Notes: generated from the letters alone by a model not told the origin. Shown: positions 9,001 through 15,558, counted from the stretch's first letter. The stretch: 18,330 nucleotides of DNA from an uncultured Ignavibacteriota bacterium (GCA_903907305.1 CAIVNT010000549.1:1-18330); one strand, 5' to 3'. Translations and numbers: made by a program.

Positions 9001-9212
9001 TCAGCACAGAACCCGAAGCAACCGGTCAACGAAAGCCGAATGGAAACTCCCTTCGCTTTGATCGTTCGTTGCAGAGCGTCATAGACATCTCTTGCACCAT
9101 TACCGATTCCGCATGTTCCCATACCGACGGAGATCTTCGGTACATTGGGCAGCAGTTTCTTCAATCCGTTCTGTCGAAACATCTCCATCGTGGCAGCATC
9201 AATGATGTTCAT
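6051..9212 (-). CDS. hydB: HydB (NuoF-like) fused to a GltD/NfnB-type flavoprotein
   Basis: A 1053-residue fusion. Residues 1-110: thioredoxin-like ferredoxin domain (C34, C65, C69 visible). Residues 130-555: NuoF/HydB core with the FMN/NADH loops RGRGGAGFPTAIKW (197-210) and NADEGDPGAYMNR (226-238), GAGAFVCGEET (310-320), and [4Fe-4S] ligands C487, C490, C493, C533. Residues 560-1053: glutamate-synthase-small-subunit-like module with seven Cys (563, 568, 576, 580; 619, 623, 627), FAD loop GAGPAG (678-683), second dinucleotide loop GAGNVAID (808-815), basic YRRDRDEMPA (831-840) typical of NADPH-binding GltD/NfnB, and GGDAVTGPATVSEA (950-963). The GltD-like part takes the place of the C-terminal bacterial-ferredoxin domain of ordinary HydB. 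The likely role is to feed electrons between NAD(H), a second pyridine nucleotide and HydA. Start ATG at 9212 has GGAGG 4 nt upstream and overlaps hydC by 14 nt. Confidence 0.93.
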   Translation of the reverse strand: MNIIDAATMEMFRQNGLKKLLPNVPKISVGMGTCGIGNGARDVYDALQRTIKAKGVSIRLSLTGCFGFCAEEVLVNCYLPGMPLVILHKVTVKDAENIVESLMKGLMPLKKALCKIERWDFLTAKIEFGTGIISVPLWNELPFFKGQKKIVLREAGLIDPEDIEEYIAVGGFRSLMRSLTQMSRDAVLDEIKRSKLRGRGGAGFPTAIKWEMMKKVETGQKYIICNADEGDPGAYMNRNEIESDPFALIEGMLIGAYVMGASEGIMYVRAEYPLAVERFRKAVAVARDSGFLGMNIFGSDFSFDLSYVEGAGAFVCGEETALIASIEGRAGRPLPRPPYPAQKGLWGKPTNINNVETWFNIPVIVAIGGDAFAKFGTTNSTGTKVFSLVGKIKNTGLVELPLGTMLETIIYQMGEGTGTKKKIRAVQTGGPSGGCIPVEHFNTPVDYESLSKLGTIMGSGGMVVMDQDNCMVDVARYFVEVTAAESCGKCTPCREGLSQALAILNKITHGDGTMDDLDTLERLCYVIKDSSLCGLGQTSANPVLSTLRYFRDEYEKHITEKRCKAGVCENLFMALCENSCPLHMNIPGYLQLLKEGRIEEAFELTLRDNPLPGTVGRICYFHCQMRCRRDMVDDPVNQGEIHRYLADTIYKMGKEKEIYQRLIREKLSSTGKKIAIVGAGPAGLTAAFYLVRLGHAVTVYDGHARAGGILQYGIPAYRLPKEVVNKELELFKKLGVKFIFKTRIGKEISLKTLQSQNDAVFIAVGAQKDIELHIDGNSLDGVLQGYEFLEDLAIGGRLRVGKKVVVVGAGNVAIDAARSCLRNGSDVTIVYRRDRDEMPANEHEVKDAMDENIRFMFMSAPYRIIGDRNGKVTGLEINKMKFEGFDGSGRKKPVETNEKEIIPCDNVILAIGEKVDFEAAKEAGVELRKNGTVKIQQQTCRTNIPSVYAGGDAVTGPATVSEAMGIARHAAESIDNDLMKEKRFHKLFREFNYKDEVELEPEEAKMIEPKKVPVKERISSFQEVLAGYTGEEALLEATRCLRCDVKCHEFNDQ

Positions 9213-9729
9213 GGATCCTCCGTACTTTAGAAATTCGGCGGACGAGCATCTGCAGTTTTGATGTCGTCACATTACTGTAAATGATACCGTCGATCGCTAT
9301 CACCGGAGCAAGCGCACATTGTCCGAAACAGGCAACGGTCGTCACGGTGAATTGATTGTCCGGGGTAGTGAAGAACGGTTCTCCCTCATCCAACTCCTTT
9401 TTGCAGTTCAGGATCAATCCGAGATCGCCCAGCAGCGTCCGTGATCCTTTGGTGTGACATGCCGTTCCGCGGCAGACGGTAATGGTGTGCTTCCCCTGCG
9501 GTTTAAGATTGAAGAACGAGTAGAATGTGACGACGTTATAGACGCGTGAAAGCGGAACGCCTGTTTTGAGCGCCACATGGTTCAAAGCTTCTTCGGACAA
9601 GAATTTATGTTCATTGAGAAGTTGTGACTCCTCAAGGATACCAAGCAGTTCACCATGTTTCCCTTTATATTTTGAAATAACGGAATCGATCTCCTGAAGT
9701 TCCTGTGCCAACGAACGTGTTGCATTCAT
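9199..9729 (-). CDS. hydC: HydC, NuoE-like thioredoxin-fold [2Fe-2S] subunit
   Basis: A 176-residue homologue of the 24-kDa complex I subunit, the electron-transfer partner of HydB. Residues 1-75 form the helical NuoE N-terminal bundle. The thioredoxin-like domain carries the [2Fe-2S] ligands C86, C91 (CRGTAC) and C134, C138 (ACFGQC), spaced as in NuoE/HydC. The C-terminus ends shortly after, with a basic and His-rich tail. The ATG at 9729 is preceded by AAGGAG (9740-9735) at 5 nt. It lies 12 nt after the small upstream gene and overlaps hydB by 14 nt, which argues for one transcript and coupled translation. Confident by motifs, length and neighbours. Confidence 0.93.
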   Translation of the reverse strand: MNATRSLAQELQEIDSVISKYKGKHGELLGILEESQLLNEHKFLSEEALNHVALKTGVPLSRVYNVVTFYSFFNLKPQGKHTITVCRGTACHTKGSRTLLGDLGLILNCKKELDEGEPFFTTPDNQFTVTTVACFGQCALAPVIAIDGIIYSNVTTSKLQMLVRRISKVRRIHEHH

Positions 9730-9741
9730 AATTACTCCTTT

Positions 9742-9918
9742 TCAAAATTGGATACATCGGTCCATCGATCCCCGGCAGTATTCCTCTGGAACGACGGATT
9801 GTAGTTTTACTGTGTACTGAAAATAGAATTGTTGACGAGCGCAGTCATCGGCATGATACGGCAACGTCATCTGTTGAATGAGGGGTGAAATTGTTTTATT
9901 CAGATCAGGGAAAGACAT
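9742..9918 (-). CDS. Small unrecognised protein, first gene of the hydrogenase operon
   Basis: A 58-residue ORF that is easily missed because of its length. It starts at ATG 9918-9916 and ends at TGA 9744-9742. A strong ribosome-binding site GGGAGG (9929-9924) lies 5 nt before the ATG, and no alternative in-frame start occurs upstream before a TAG. It ends 12 nt before hydC, a gap filled by the hydC ribosome site. The product begins MSFPDLNKTISPLIQQ, has three Cys (26, 48, 55), seven Gln, and no signal peptide or membrane segment. No family is recognised. It could be a small accessory or regulatory subunit of the hydrogenase, or a leader peptide controlling translation. The support is the ribosome site and operon spacing, not homology. 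Confidence 0.6.
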   Translation of the reverse strand: MSFPDLNKTISPLIQQMTLPYHADDCARQQFYFQYTVKLQSVVPEEYCRGSMDRCIQF

Positions 9919-10013
9919 ATCAACCTCCCTGCTTGGGGCATACGGGGATGGCTGAGCGGCGGAATTCTTCGTACTGCTATGGAATGTACAGCACGCCGAA
10001 CTGATGTGTAATG

Positions 10014-10034
10014 AAGTATAGCGGATCTATACTT
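10014..10034. promoter_or_regulatory. Perfect 8+8 palindrome, candidate operator
   Basis: AAGTATAG (10014-10021) and CTATACTT (10027-10034) are exact reverse complements around the 5-nt spacer CGGAT. The arms contain TATACT on both strands, a 5/6 match to a -10 box, so a bound dimer could block a promoter facing either way. It lies 96 bp upstream of the small hyd leader gene and 278 bp upstream of the receptor start. The cognate regulator is unknown. Confidence 0.5.
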
Positions 10035-10248
10035 GGTATGGTCTCGTAACTCTACGTCGTGATGCTAATCGAATTATGTTGTAAATGATTTTCAATAGAG
10101 TGCTTCACAGAAAATTTCCGGCGGACAACGAGCTCCTTCACATTTCATGACACCGCTTAACCATCGAGAATGCCGATGGGCATATTGAAATATAGAGAGA
10201 TATTCCCCGAGAAACAGTACTTCACTCCCGTATGAATAAAATAATTTT

Positions 10249-10278
10249 TTGAAATAAGACAGAATTGTAATGTATCAT
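10249..10278 (+). promoter_or_regulatory. Candidate sigma-70-like promoter of the TonB-dependent receptor
   Basis: TTGAAA (10249-10254) and TATCAT (10273-10278), each a 5/6 match to consensus, are separated by 18 nt and preceded by an A/T-rich tract. Transcription would start near 10285, about 27 nt before the first possible start codon of the receptor frame. Sequence match only. Confidence 0.45.
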
Positions 10279-10311
10279 CCACGGTATTAATATTAAACAT
10301 CAAGATGGTGA

Positions 10312-12771
10312 TTGCTATCCGAACATTGTTTCGTTAGATTTTTTTCAACACATATCATCTCTGGTATATTTGTCGTGTCAGTTCTCCCAACATCCGTTCT
10401 CCTCATCTCAACCGCACACGTCTCCACTATTGCTGGACCGCACGATCTTATAAATAAAATTATCTGTAGAGTTTTTCAACGACTCAGTGTTCAATTTTTC
10501 TACACTATTCTTTTCTTCTCGTTCTCCTCGGGCCAGACAGTAACGATCATAGGAAGGGTCATTGACGGCAGCACGAACTCCGGTATCGCACATGCAGTGG
10601 TGTCACTGCGAGGGCCCGGAGGAATTGGACGTAGTGATGAACAAGGATTTTTTCAATTGACTTCCAATTCTTCTGAAGTGTATTTCATCACCGTCCGTCA
10701 TCCGGCATATTGTGACGACGCAGAGGATGTTTCCTCATTTGTGCAATCCCGCGACACTGTCACGATCATACTTCAACCGAGAATATTTCAAACGAACGAG
10801 ATCCTGATCCGCAGTACACGGTTGCCCGCCGCCGAAGCAAATACTCCTTTCCCGACAAACATACTTTCGCACGACGATCTGCTTCGCCATCCTGAAGCGA
10901 CATCCTCCGATATTCTCAAACATACCCCCGGGCTTTCTCTTGTTCAGGACGGGACGTGGGAAACATCCATTGCGATCAGGGGAATGAACCGTTCCAGTAT
11001 CGTTGCATTGGTGGATAATATCAGAATTGAAACAGCCAGTGATATTTCAGGAGCGCTTTCCTTATTCAACGTCCATGACCTGGAACGGATCGAAACGATC
11101 CGTTCTTCGGGAGCCGCAGTATATGGTACCGGAGCTCTCGGCGGTATTGTCCATTTTACCTCAAAAAGAGCTGCATTTACTGAAGTTTCCCACACGCATG
11201 CTGAAGTGAGCGGTGATTTTACCGCTGTTAATAACTGCATTTCGCAATACATCGCACTGGAAGGAACATCCGAACGGATGTCCGGAAGGATCAGCGGCAG
11301 TCTACGTCATGCTGACAACATATCTACTCCGTCTGGGCCACTTCCAAATTCACAGTTCAGGGATTTCAACTTCACAGGATCACTTGGGCTCAAAACATTT
11401 GACGAACAATCCCTGCATCTTTCATACCAACGGTCGCAAGCGGAAGATACCGGCATTTCCGGAGGCTCTCCTATCTCCGCTGCAGCAACAGCTACTTACA
11501 AACAAATGCGCCGGGAGCTCTTCGGTCTTGAATATACGCTCCCCGATATTTCCGCATCGGTCTTGTCTCTGACCGCCCGTCTTTCATATCAAAATATTTA
11601 CCGTAATGTAGAGATCATTCAAACTCCGTCATTAACTCTCACACCGCATGCAGTCCATGCCACGATCACTGCGCAGATCGAATCGAATATCAATACAGGT
11701 GTCAATAATTTTCTCGCCGTCGGTGCCGAAGTCTGGCAGCGTGATCTGACCAGCAAACGTGAGAAGATCAACAAAGCAAACAAGACCGTTACCGGCGATA
11801 TCCCCGTACCGCATTCACAGTTCCTCTCCGCGGGGATCTATGGACAGGATAAATGGTCGGTCATACCAAATATATTTTCAATCATCGCCGGTGCCCGCTA
11901 TGATTGGATCCGTGTCACGAATGATGAAGCAGTCAATCCCGAATATGTCATCACGAACGGTTCGCTCGACAGAACACCGCCAAACCAAACTGTCCTGTGG
12001 AAGAGCGGCAGTGCAACGAACGGATCATGGAGTATCAACGGCGGTGTACAGTATTCACTGTTCGTGAACGTCGATCTGACGATGCTTATCTCCACCGCGT
12101 TCCGCTCACCGTCGCTTGAAGAACGTTATCAGTATCTCACTCTCGGAGACGGCATCCATGTCGGTAATCCGGATCTGAAGCCGGAACACTGCACCGGCAT
12201 GAATGCAGGAGTGCGATGGCATACAGACGGTATGAATATTCGTACCGATCTTTTCATCAACAGCCTCACCGATCTTGTCAGCGATGTTCCGGGAACATTT
12301 GAAGGAAGCTTTGCATTCGTCAAACGGAACATCAGCAGGGCCAGACTCTACGGTTTTGAGATCTCCGGCGAACAACAACTCGTTCCGGGGACTACACTGT
12401 TGATCTCTGTCAGTTCCGTGCGCGGAGAGAACACCGCCACACACACTAATCTTCCATTCATTCCCCCGGTCCATGGGACTGTTGAGATACAAACAAACGT
12501 CAATGGAATCGGAACCTTTGTGTTTTCATCATCGTTCAACGCTGCACAATCCTTTACCGCTGCGGGAGAAACACGGACGGCCGGTTATGCAGTTTCCGGC
12601 ATCGATGCAGTGTCCGATCCTTTAACGGCCGGGCTTTTCTCGTTGACCGTCCGGTGCGGGATCCAAAATATTTTCGACCAAGCATATCACAATCATCTCT
12701 CAACGATCCGCGGAACGAACAGGGATGCACCGGGAAGGAATTTCTCACTATCAATCACCATTACGATTTAG
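10312..12771 (+). CDS. TonB-dependent outer-membrane receptor
   Basis: Active importer of a scarce ligand such as an iron chelate, haem or cobalamin across the outer membrane. A hydrophobic stretch FFYTILFFSF (residues 62-71) looks like the end of a signal peptide. Then come a carboxypeptidase-regulatory-like beta domain (about 76-155), the plug (about 170-285: ILKHTPGLSL, IAIRGMN, ALVDNIRI, IETIRSSGAAVYGTGALGG) and a 22-strand-type barrel to the end. In the barrel, FRSPSLEERYQ and GNPDLKPE form a FRAP/NPDL-type box common in haem and siderophore receptors. The terminus is NIFDQAYHNHL then FSLSITITI. The start is doubtful: the frame opens at TTG 10312 directly after a stop, there is no ATG before the mature part, and no ribosome site is seen. 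The substrate is not determinable. The permease gene follows 10 nt later. Confidence 0.9.
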   Translation: MLSEHCFVRFFSTHIISGIFVVSVLPTSVLLISTAHVSTIAGPHDLINKIICRVFQRLSVQFFYTILFFSFSSGQTVTIIGRVIDGSTNSGIAHAVVSLRGPGGIGRSDEQGFFQLTSNSSEVYFITVRHPAYCDDAEDVSSFVQSRDTVTIILQPRIFQTNEILIRSTRLPAAEANTPFPTNILSHDDLLRHPEATSSDILKHTPGLSLVQDGTWETSIAIRGMNRSSIVALVDNIRIETASDISGALSLFNVHDLERIETIRSSGAAVYGTGALGGIVHFTSKRAAFTEVSHTHAEVSGDFTAVNNCISQYIALEGTSERMSGRISGSLRHADNISTPSGPLPNSQFRDFNFTGSLGLKTFDEQSLHLSYQRSQAEDTGISGGSPISAAATATYKQMRRELFGLEYTLPDISASVLSLTARLSYQNIYRNVEIIQTPSLTLTPHAVHATITAQIESNINTGVNNFLAVGAEVWQRDLTSKREKINKANKTVTGDIPVPHSQFLSAGIYGQDKWSVIPNIFSIIAGARYDWIRVTNDEAVNPEYVITNGSLDRTPPNQTVLWKSGSATNGSWSINGGVQYSLFVNVDLTMLISTAFRSPSLEERYQYLTLGDGIHVGNPDLKPEHCTGMNAGVRWHTDGMNIRTDLFINSLTDLVSDVPGTFEGSFAFVKRNISRARLYGFEISGEQQLVPGTTLLISVSSVRGENTATHTNLPFIPPVHGTVEIQTNVNGIGTFVFSSSFNAAQSFTAAGETRTAGYAVSGIDAVSDPLTAGLFSLTVRCGIQNIFDQAYHNHLSTIRGTNRDAPGRNFSLSITITI

Positions 12772-12781
12772 GATCAATCTA

Positions 12782-13663
12782 ATGTTCTGGTTCACTTTGG
12801 CGACATGTTCCGCCCTCCTTTCCGCCGCATCAGCCATTTTGCAGAAAAAGATCCTCTGCAGTCTGGACGCGTTGGAATTTTCATTCTCTGTTTCACTCTC
12901 TGTCGTCATTCTCTCATTATTTATCCCTTTCACAACCGACATCTTTGTAATTCCACCGCAGGCGTTGGCCATCATCATCGGAAAAAGCATTCTGGGAGCA
13001 TCGGCATTCCTATTGGTGATGCTGTCACTTCGGCATAATCAGATCAGCAGCGCATTGCCGCTGCTGGGACTGACCCCGGCAGTAACGGCTGTTGTTTCAT
13101 TATTGATCATCGGCGAGGGAATACATCCTACGGAATGGATCGGTATCTGCTTGATGATCGTCGGTGTCTACATGCTGGACAAAAATCCGGAAGGAATGTT
13201 CTTTCAACCGTTCAGAACGATGCTCTTCTCAAAAAAATACTATTATGCATTCGGCGCCGTGGGTCTCTTTGCTTTTTCCTCCGTATTCGATAAAATGCTG
13301 GTGACAGGATTGCGGATCGCACCGCTGTTAGTGTTATTCTATCAACATCTTGTCTATTCTATACTTTTTTTTATTGTCCTGCTTGTTCGCAGATACCCAC
13401 CGGCACGGATCTTTCACAAGTCCGCAGTTCAGTGGCCACTCATTGCGGCCGCTGCCGCTCTGACATTGGCCTATCGATTCACACAATTGGAAGCAACAGC
13501 CCTTGCACCGGTCGCACTGGTGCTTGCCGTCAAACGGACCTCAATACTCTATGCCTCTTTTTTCGGCGGGAAGATATTCTCAGAAGAACGTCTGGGCAGT
13601 AAATTGATCGGGGCGATGTTGATCGTTGCGGCAGGGTTCTTGATAATGAGGAACGTCGGATAG
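12782..13663 (+). CDS. EamA/DMT-superfamily membrane transporter
   Basis: A 293-residue inner-membrane permease of the drug/metabolite transporter type. It is almost wholly hydrophobic with about ten membrane helices arranged as two EamA-like halves: the first covers residues 1 to about 140 and ends in an LLGLTPAVTAVVSLLIIGE / WIGICLMIVGVYML pattern typical of the repeat; the second covers about 155-293 and ends SKLIGAMLIVAAGFLIM. Substrate unknown. The ATG at 12782 is chosen because the longer frame beginning at 12725 would overlap the receptor gene and adds a polar, non-family N-terminus. AGGA (12770-12773) overlaps the receptor stop, so translation may be coupled. The pair could share a function, but this is inference from spacing. 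Confidence 0.85.
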   Translation: MFWFTLATCSALLSAASAILQKKILCSLDALEFSFSVSLSVVILSLFIPFTTDIFVIPPQALAIIIGKSILGASAFLLVMLSLRHNQISSALPLLGLTPAVTAVVSLLIIGEGIHPTEWIGICLMIVGVYMLDKNPEGMFFQPFRTMLFSKKYYYAFGAVGLFAFSSVFDKMLVTGLRIAPLLVLFYQHLVYSILFFIVLLVRRYPPARIFHKSAVQWPLIAAAAALTLAYRFTQLEATALAPVALVLAVKRTSILYASFFGGKIFSEERLGSKLIGAMLIVAAGFLIMRNVG

Positions 13664-13724
13664 GATGCATAAATCTCCCCTTTTTCCCTTTGGTTTTACA
13701 CCAATCATTCTGTAATTTCATTCC

Positions 13725-13736
13725 GTTCGATCGAAC
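13725..13736. promoter_or_regulatory. 12-bp perfect palindrome before the 3-hydroxyacyl-CoA dehydrogenase gene
   Basis: GTTCGATCGAAC is self-complementary and lies 44 bp before the ATG at 13781, in a 117-nt gap without other structure. Its position suits an operator for a dimeric repressor of the two downstream CoA genes. No regulator is identified, and a 12-bp palindrome may arise by chance. Confidence 0.3.
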
Positions 13737-13780
13737 AGACCTTGAATCTGCTACCATTTCACCATCATTTTTAACCAATT

Positions 13781-14638
13781 ATGGCAATTTCTATAGGAAT
13801 CGTCGGTGCGGGAACAATGGGTGCGGGTATCGCGCATATTGCCGCATTGAATAAATTCAATGTATCGCTGTATGATATCAACGAAGAAGTGATCCGCCGC
13901 AGTGTGGAAAAGATCAACTACGAGATGAAAAGAAGCGTGGATAAGAACAAGATCTCGGATGATGATATGAAGATGGCGTTGACGAGGATCAAGAAGAGGA
14001 CGAATATCAACGATCTTGATACCTGCGATCTGATCATTGAAGCAGTGCTCGAAGACATTAAAGTGAAACGCGATCTGTTCAAAAAGCTTGATCAAATCGC
14101 TCATCATACAACCATCCTTGCAACGAACACCTCTTCCCTTTCGGTTACTTCGATCGCGTCCGCAACGAAACATCCGGGAAGGGTTGTAGGTATGCACTTC
14201 TTCAATCCGGTCCATCAAATGAAACTGGTGGAGATCGTGAAAGGAACTCTTACTTCCGACGAGACGATAAGATCCGCCACGGCGATCGCAGAACAGCTTG
14301 GGAAAAAGACAATCCAGGTAAAGGATACTCCCGGTTTCGTCGTGAACCGCGTTGCACGACCATTCTACGGTGAAGCACTGAAGATCCTCGGGGAGAATGT
14401 CACATCGCTTGAAGAGATCGACCGTATCGTAAAGAAGAGTGGCGGATTCAAGATGGGACCGTTCGAATTGATGGATATGATCGGCAATGACGTGAACTTC
14501 TCCGTTACCGAATCGATCTACGAACAGACATTCCACGAACCGCGCTTCCGTCCGAGCCAGATCCAGCAACAGATGGTGGAAGCGGGATTGTTCGGCAAGA
14601 AATCAAAAAAGGGATTCTATAATTACGAAGAGAAATGA
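13781..14638 (+). CDS. hbd: 3-hydroxyacyl-CoA (3-hydroxybutyryl-CoA) dehydrogenase
   Basis: NAD-dependent oxidation of 3-hydroxyacyl-CoA to 3-ketoacyl-CoA, or the reverse, in fatty-acid, butyrate or phenylacetate-type pathways; cytosolic. The 285 residues match the single-domain Hbd length. The Rossmann loop is GAGTMG (9-14). The catalytic set S118, H139, E151, N189 has exactly the spacing of the known Ser-His-Glu-Asn residues of the family (21, 12 and 38 apart), within NTSSLS, GMHFFNP, KLVEIV and GFVVNR. The C-terminal helical dimerisation domain (about 186-285) has GGFKMGPFELMDMIG and ends KKGFYNY. There is no good ribosome site before the ATG. The stop overlaps the next start (ATGA at 14635-14638), so the two proteins are probably made in equal amounts. 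Confidence 0.93.
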   Translation: MAISIGIVGAGTMGAGIAHIAALNKFNVSLYDINEEVIRRSVEKINYEMKRSVDKNKISDDDMKMALTRIKKRTNINDLDTCDLIIEAVLEDIKVKRDLFKKLDQIAHHTTILATNTSSLSVTSIASATKHPGRVVGMHFFNPVHQMKLVEIVKGTLTSDETIRSATAIAEQLGKKTIQVKDTPGFVVNRVARPFYGEALKILGENVTSLEEIDRIVKKSGGFKMGPFELMDMIGNDVNFSVTESIYEQTFHEPRFRPSQIQQQMVEAGLFGKKSKKGFYNYEEK

Positions 14639-15558
14639 AAAAACAGACAAAAAAAGAAAAACCGAAATCAAAAAAGAAGGCCCTTGTCAGAATTGATGCT
14701 GCTTCTGCCCCTTCCGTTATCGATTCCGTTCCGGCGGCGGCCATCGTTCCTGCTGTCGAATCGAAAACAAAACCTGTAAAGCCTGAACGCAAACTGAAAG
14801 CAACTCCTCCTGCATCCAAGAAAGAGAAAACCGGAAAAACGGATGTGAAGCATCTCGTCTGTCTTCTCGGGGATGAACAATTGGTGCGAGAGTATTCAAC
14901 GGCCTTCCAGGAAAAAGGAATCGCGGTCCAGGAACTGAAGAACCTCGGCTCCGTAAAGAACTCTGCGAAAAAGATCACGGTCGCAATAGAACTGACGATC
15001 GCCTCGACGGAACAAAAAAGAAAGAATCTGCAGGCACTGGATGAGGCGCTTCCGGCGAATGTTCCGATCGTATCGAACGCCGTGGCAGAAACGATCCTTT
15101 CGCAATCCCATCATTTGAAACATCTTCACCGTTTTGTGGGCATTGCTGCGTTCCCGACATTATTGGCCAATCCGCTGGTCGAACTCTCACCCTCGCTTCA
15201 TACGACAAAAGAGACCGCTGATACCGTGAAAGCCTTGTTCGAATCTGCGAAGAAGGAGACAGCAATGGTGCAGGACAGTGTCGGAATGGTGATGCCGAGG
15301 ATCCTCTGCCAGATCATCAACGAGGCACTCTTCACCGTTCAGAACGATGTTGCTTCACCGAAGGATATTGACGAGGCAATGAAACATGGAACGAACTACC
15401 CGCATGGTCCGATCGCGTGGGGTGAGCAGATAGGATTTTCCAATGTCGTTGCAGTGCTGGATGCATTATATCTTCATTATCATGAAGAACGATACAAGGT
15501 CGCACCGATCCTGAGACAGCTGGCATTGGCCGGGATCTTCTGGGAAACGAAAGAATAA
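14635..15558 (+). CDS. 3-hydroxyacyl-CoA dehydrogenase-like protein with degenerate active site and Lys-rich tail
   Basis: A 307-residue protein in three parts. Residues 1-67 are a low-complexity Lys/Ala/Pro tail (nine Lys in the first 16). Residues 70-210 resemble the Rossmann domain, but the glycine loop is lost (CLLGDEQLV). Residues 211-307 are a well-conserved 3HCDH C-terminal domain (INEALFTVQNDVASPKDID, NYPHGPIAWGEQIGF). Against the upstream dehydrogenase, Ser118 becomes V150, His139 A171 and Asn189 P221; only the Glu (E183) remains. It therefore looks like a non-catalytic paralogue, perhaps a partner subunit of the dehydrogenase with which it shares an ATGA overlap. A scaffold, acyl-CoA-binding or nucleic-acid-contacting role is speculative. 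A terminator follows 25 nt after the stop. Confidence 0.82.
   Translation: MKKQTKKEKPKSKKKALVRIDAASAPSVIDSVPAAAIVPAVESKTKPVKPERKLKATPPASKKEKTGKTDVKHLVCLLGDEQLVREYSTAFQEKGIAVQELKNLGSVKNSAKKITVAIELTIASTEQKRKNLQALDEALPANVPIVSNAVAETILSQSHHLKHLHRFVGIAAFPTLLANPLVELSPSLHTTKETADTVKALFESAKKETAMVQDSVGMVMPRILCQIINEALFTVQNDVASPKDIDEAMKHGTNYPHGPIAWGEQIGFSNVVAVLDALYLHYHEERYKVAPILRQLALAGIFWETKE

Larger units (their letters stand above)
9919..10311. promoter_or_regulatory. Divergent intergenic region between the hyd operon and the TonB receptor
   Basis: A 393-nt stretch with no convincing gene. It holds the ribosome site of the small hyd leader gene, a perfect 8+8 palindrome (10014-10034), a weaker inverted repeat CCATCG/CGATGG (10161-10166 and 10174-10179), an AT-rich tract (10233-10250), and a promoter candidate for the receptor (10249-10278). 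Only short ORFs of 28 codons or fewer were noticed. No tRNA or known riboswitch was recognised. Confidence 0.6.

Noticed and set aside
9938..10005. Stretch containing GGGGATGGCTGAGCGGC, reminiscent of a tRNA 5' end
   Set aside because: No matching acceptor stem, no TTC-type T-loop and no anticodon arm could be found.
10092..10148. 18-codon minus-strand ORF with three Cys (MKCEGARC...) in the divergent region
   Set aside because: No ribosome site and very short; unlike the 58-residue gene there is no operon spacing to support it.
10161..10179. CCATCG/CGATGG inverted repeat as a terminator or operator
   Set aside because: Only 6 bp with a 7-nt loop, no T-run and no promoter element nearby; kept only as a note on the intergenic region.
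12725..12781. Longer N-terminus for the EamA transporter
   Set aside because: It would overlap the receptor gene by 47 nt and adds a polar stretch; the ATG at 12782 starts directly at the first membrane helix.
13751..14569. 272-codon minus-strand ORF opposite the 3-hydroxyacyl-CoA dehydrogenase gene
   Set aside because: Shadow of a gene with an intact catalytic set; its product is rich in His, Cys and Arg with no family pattern.
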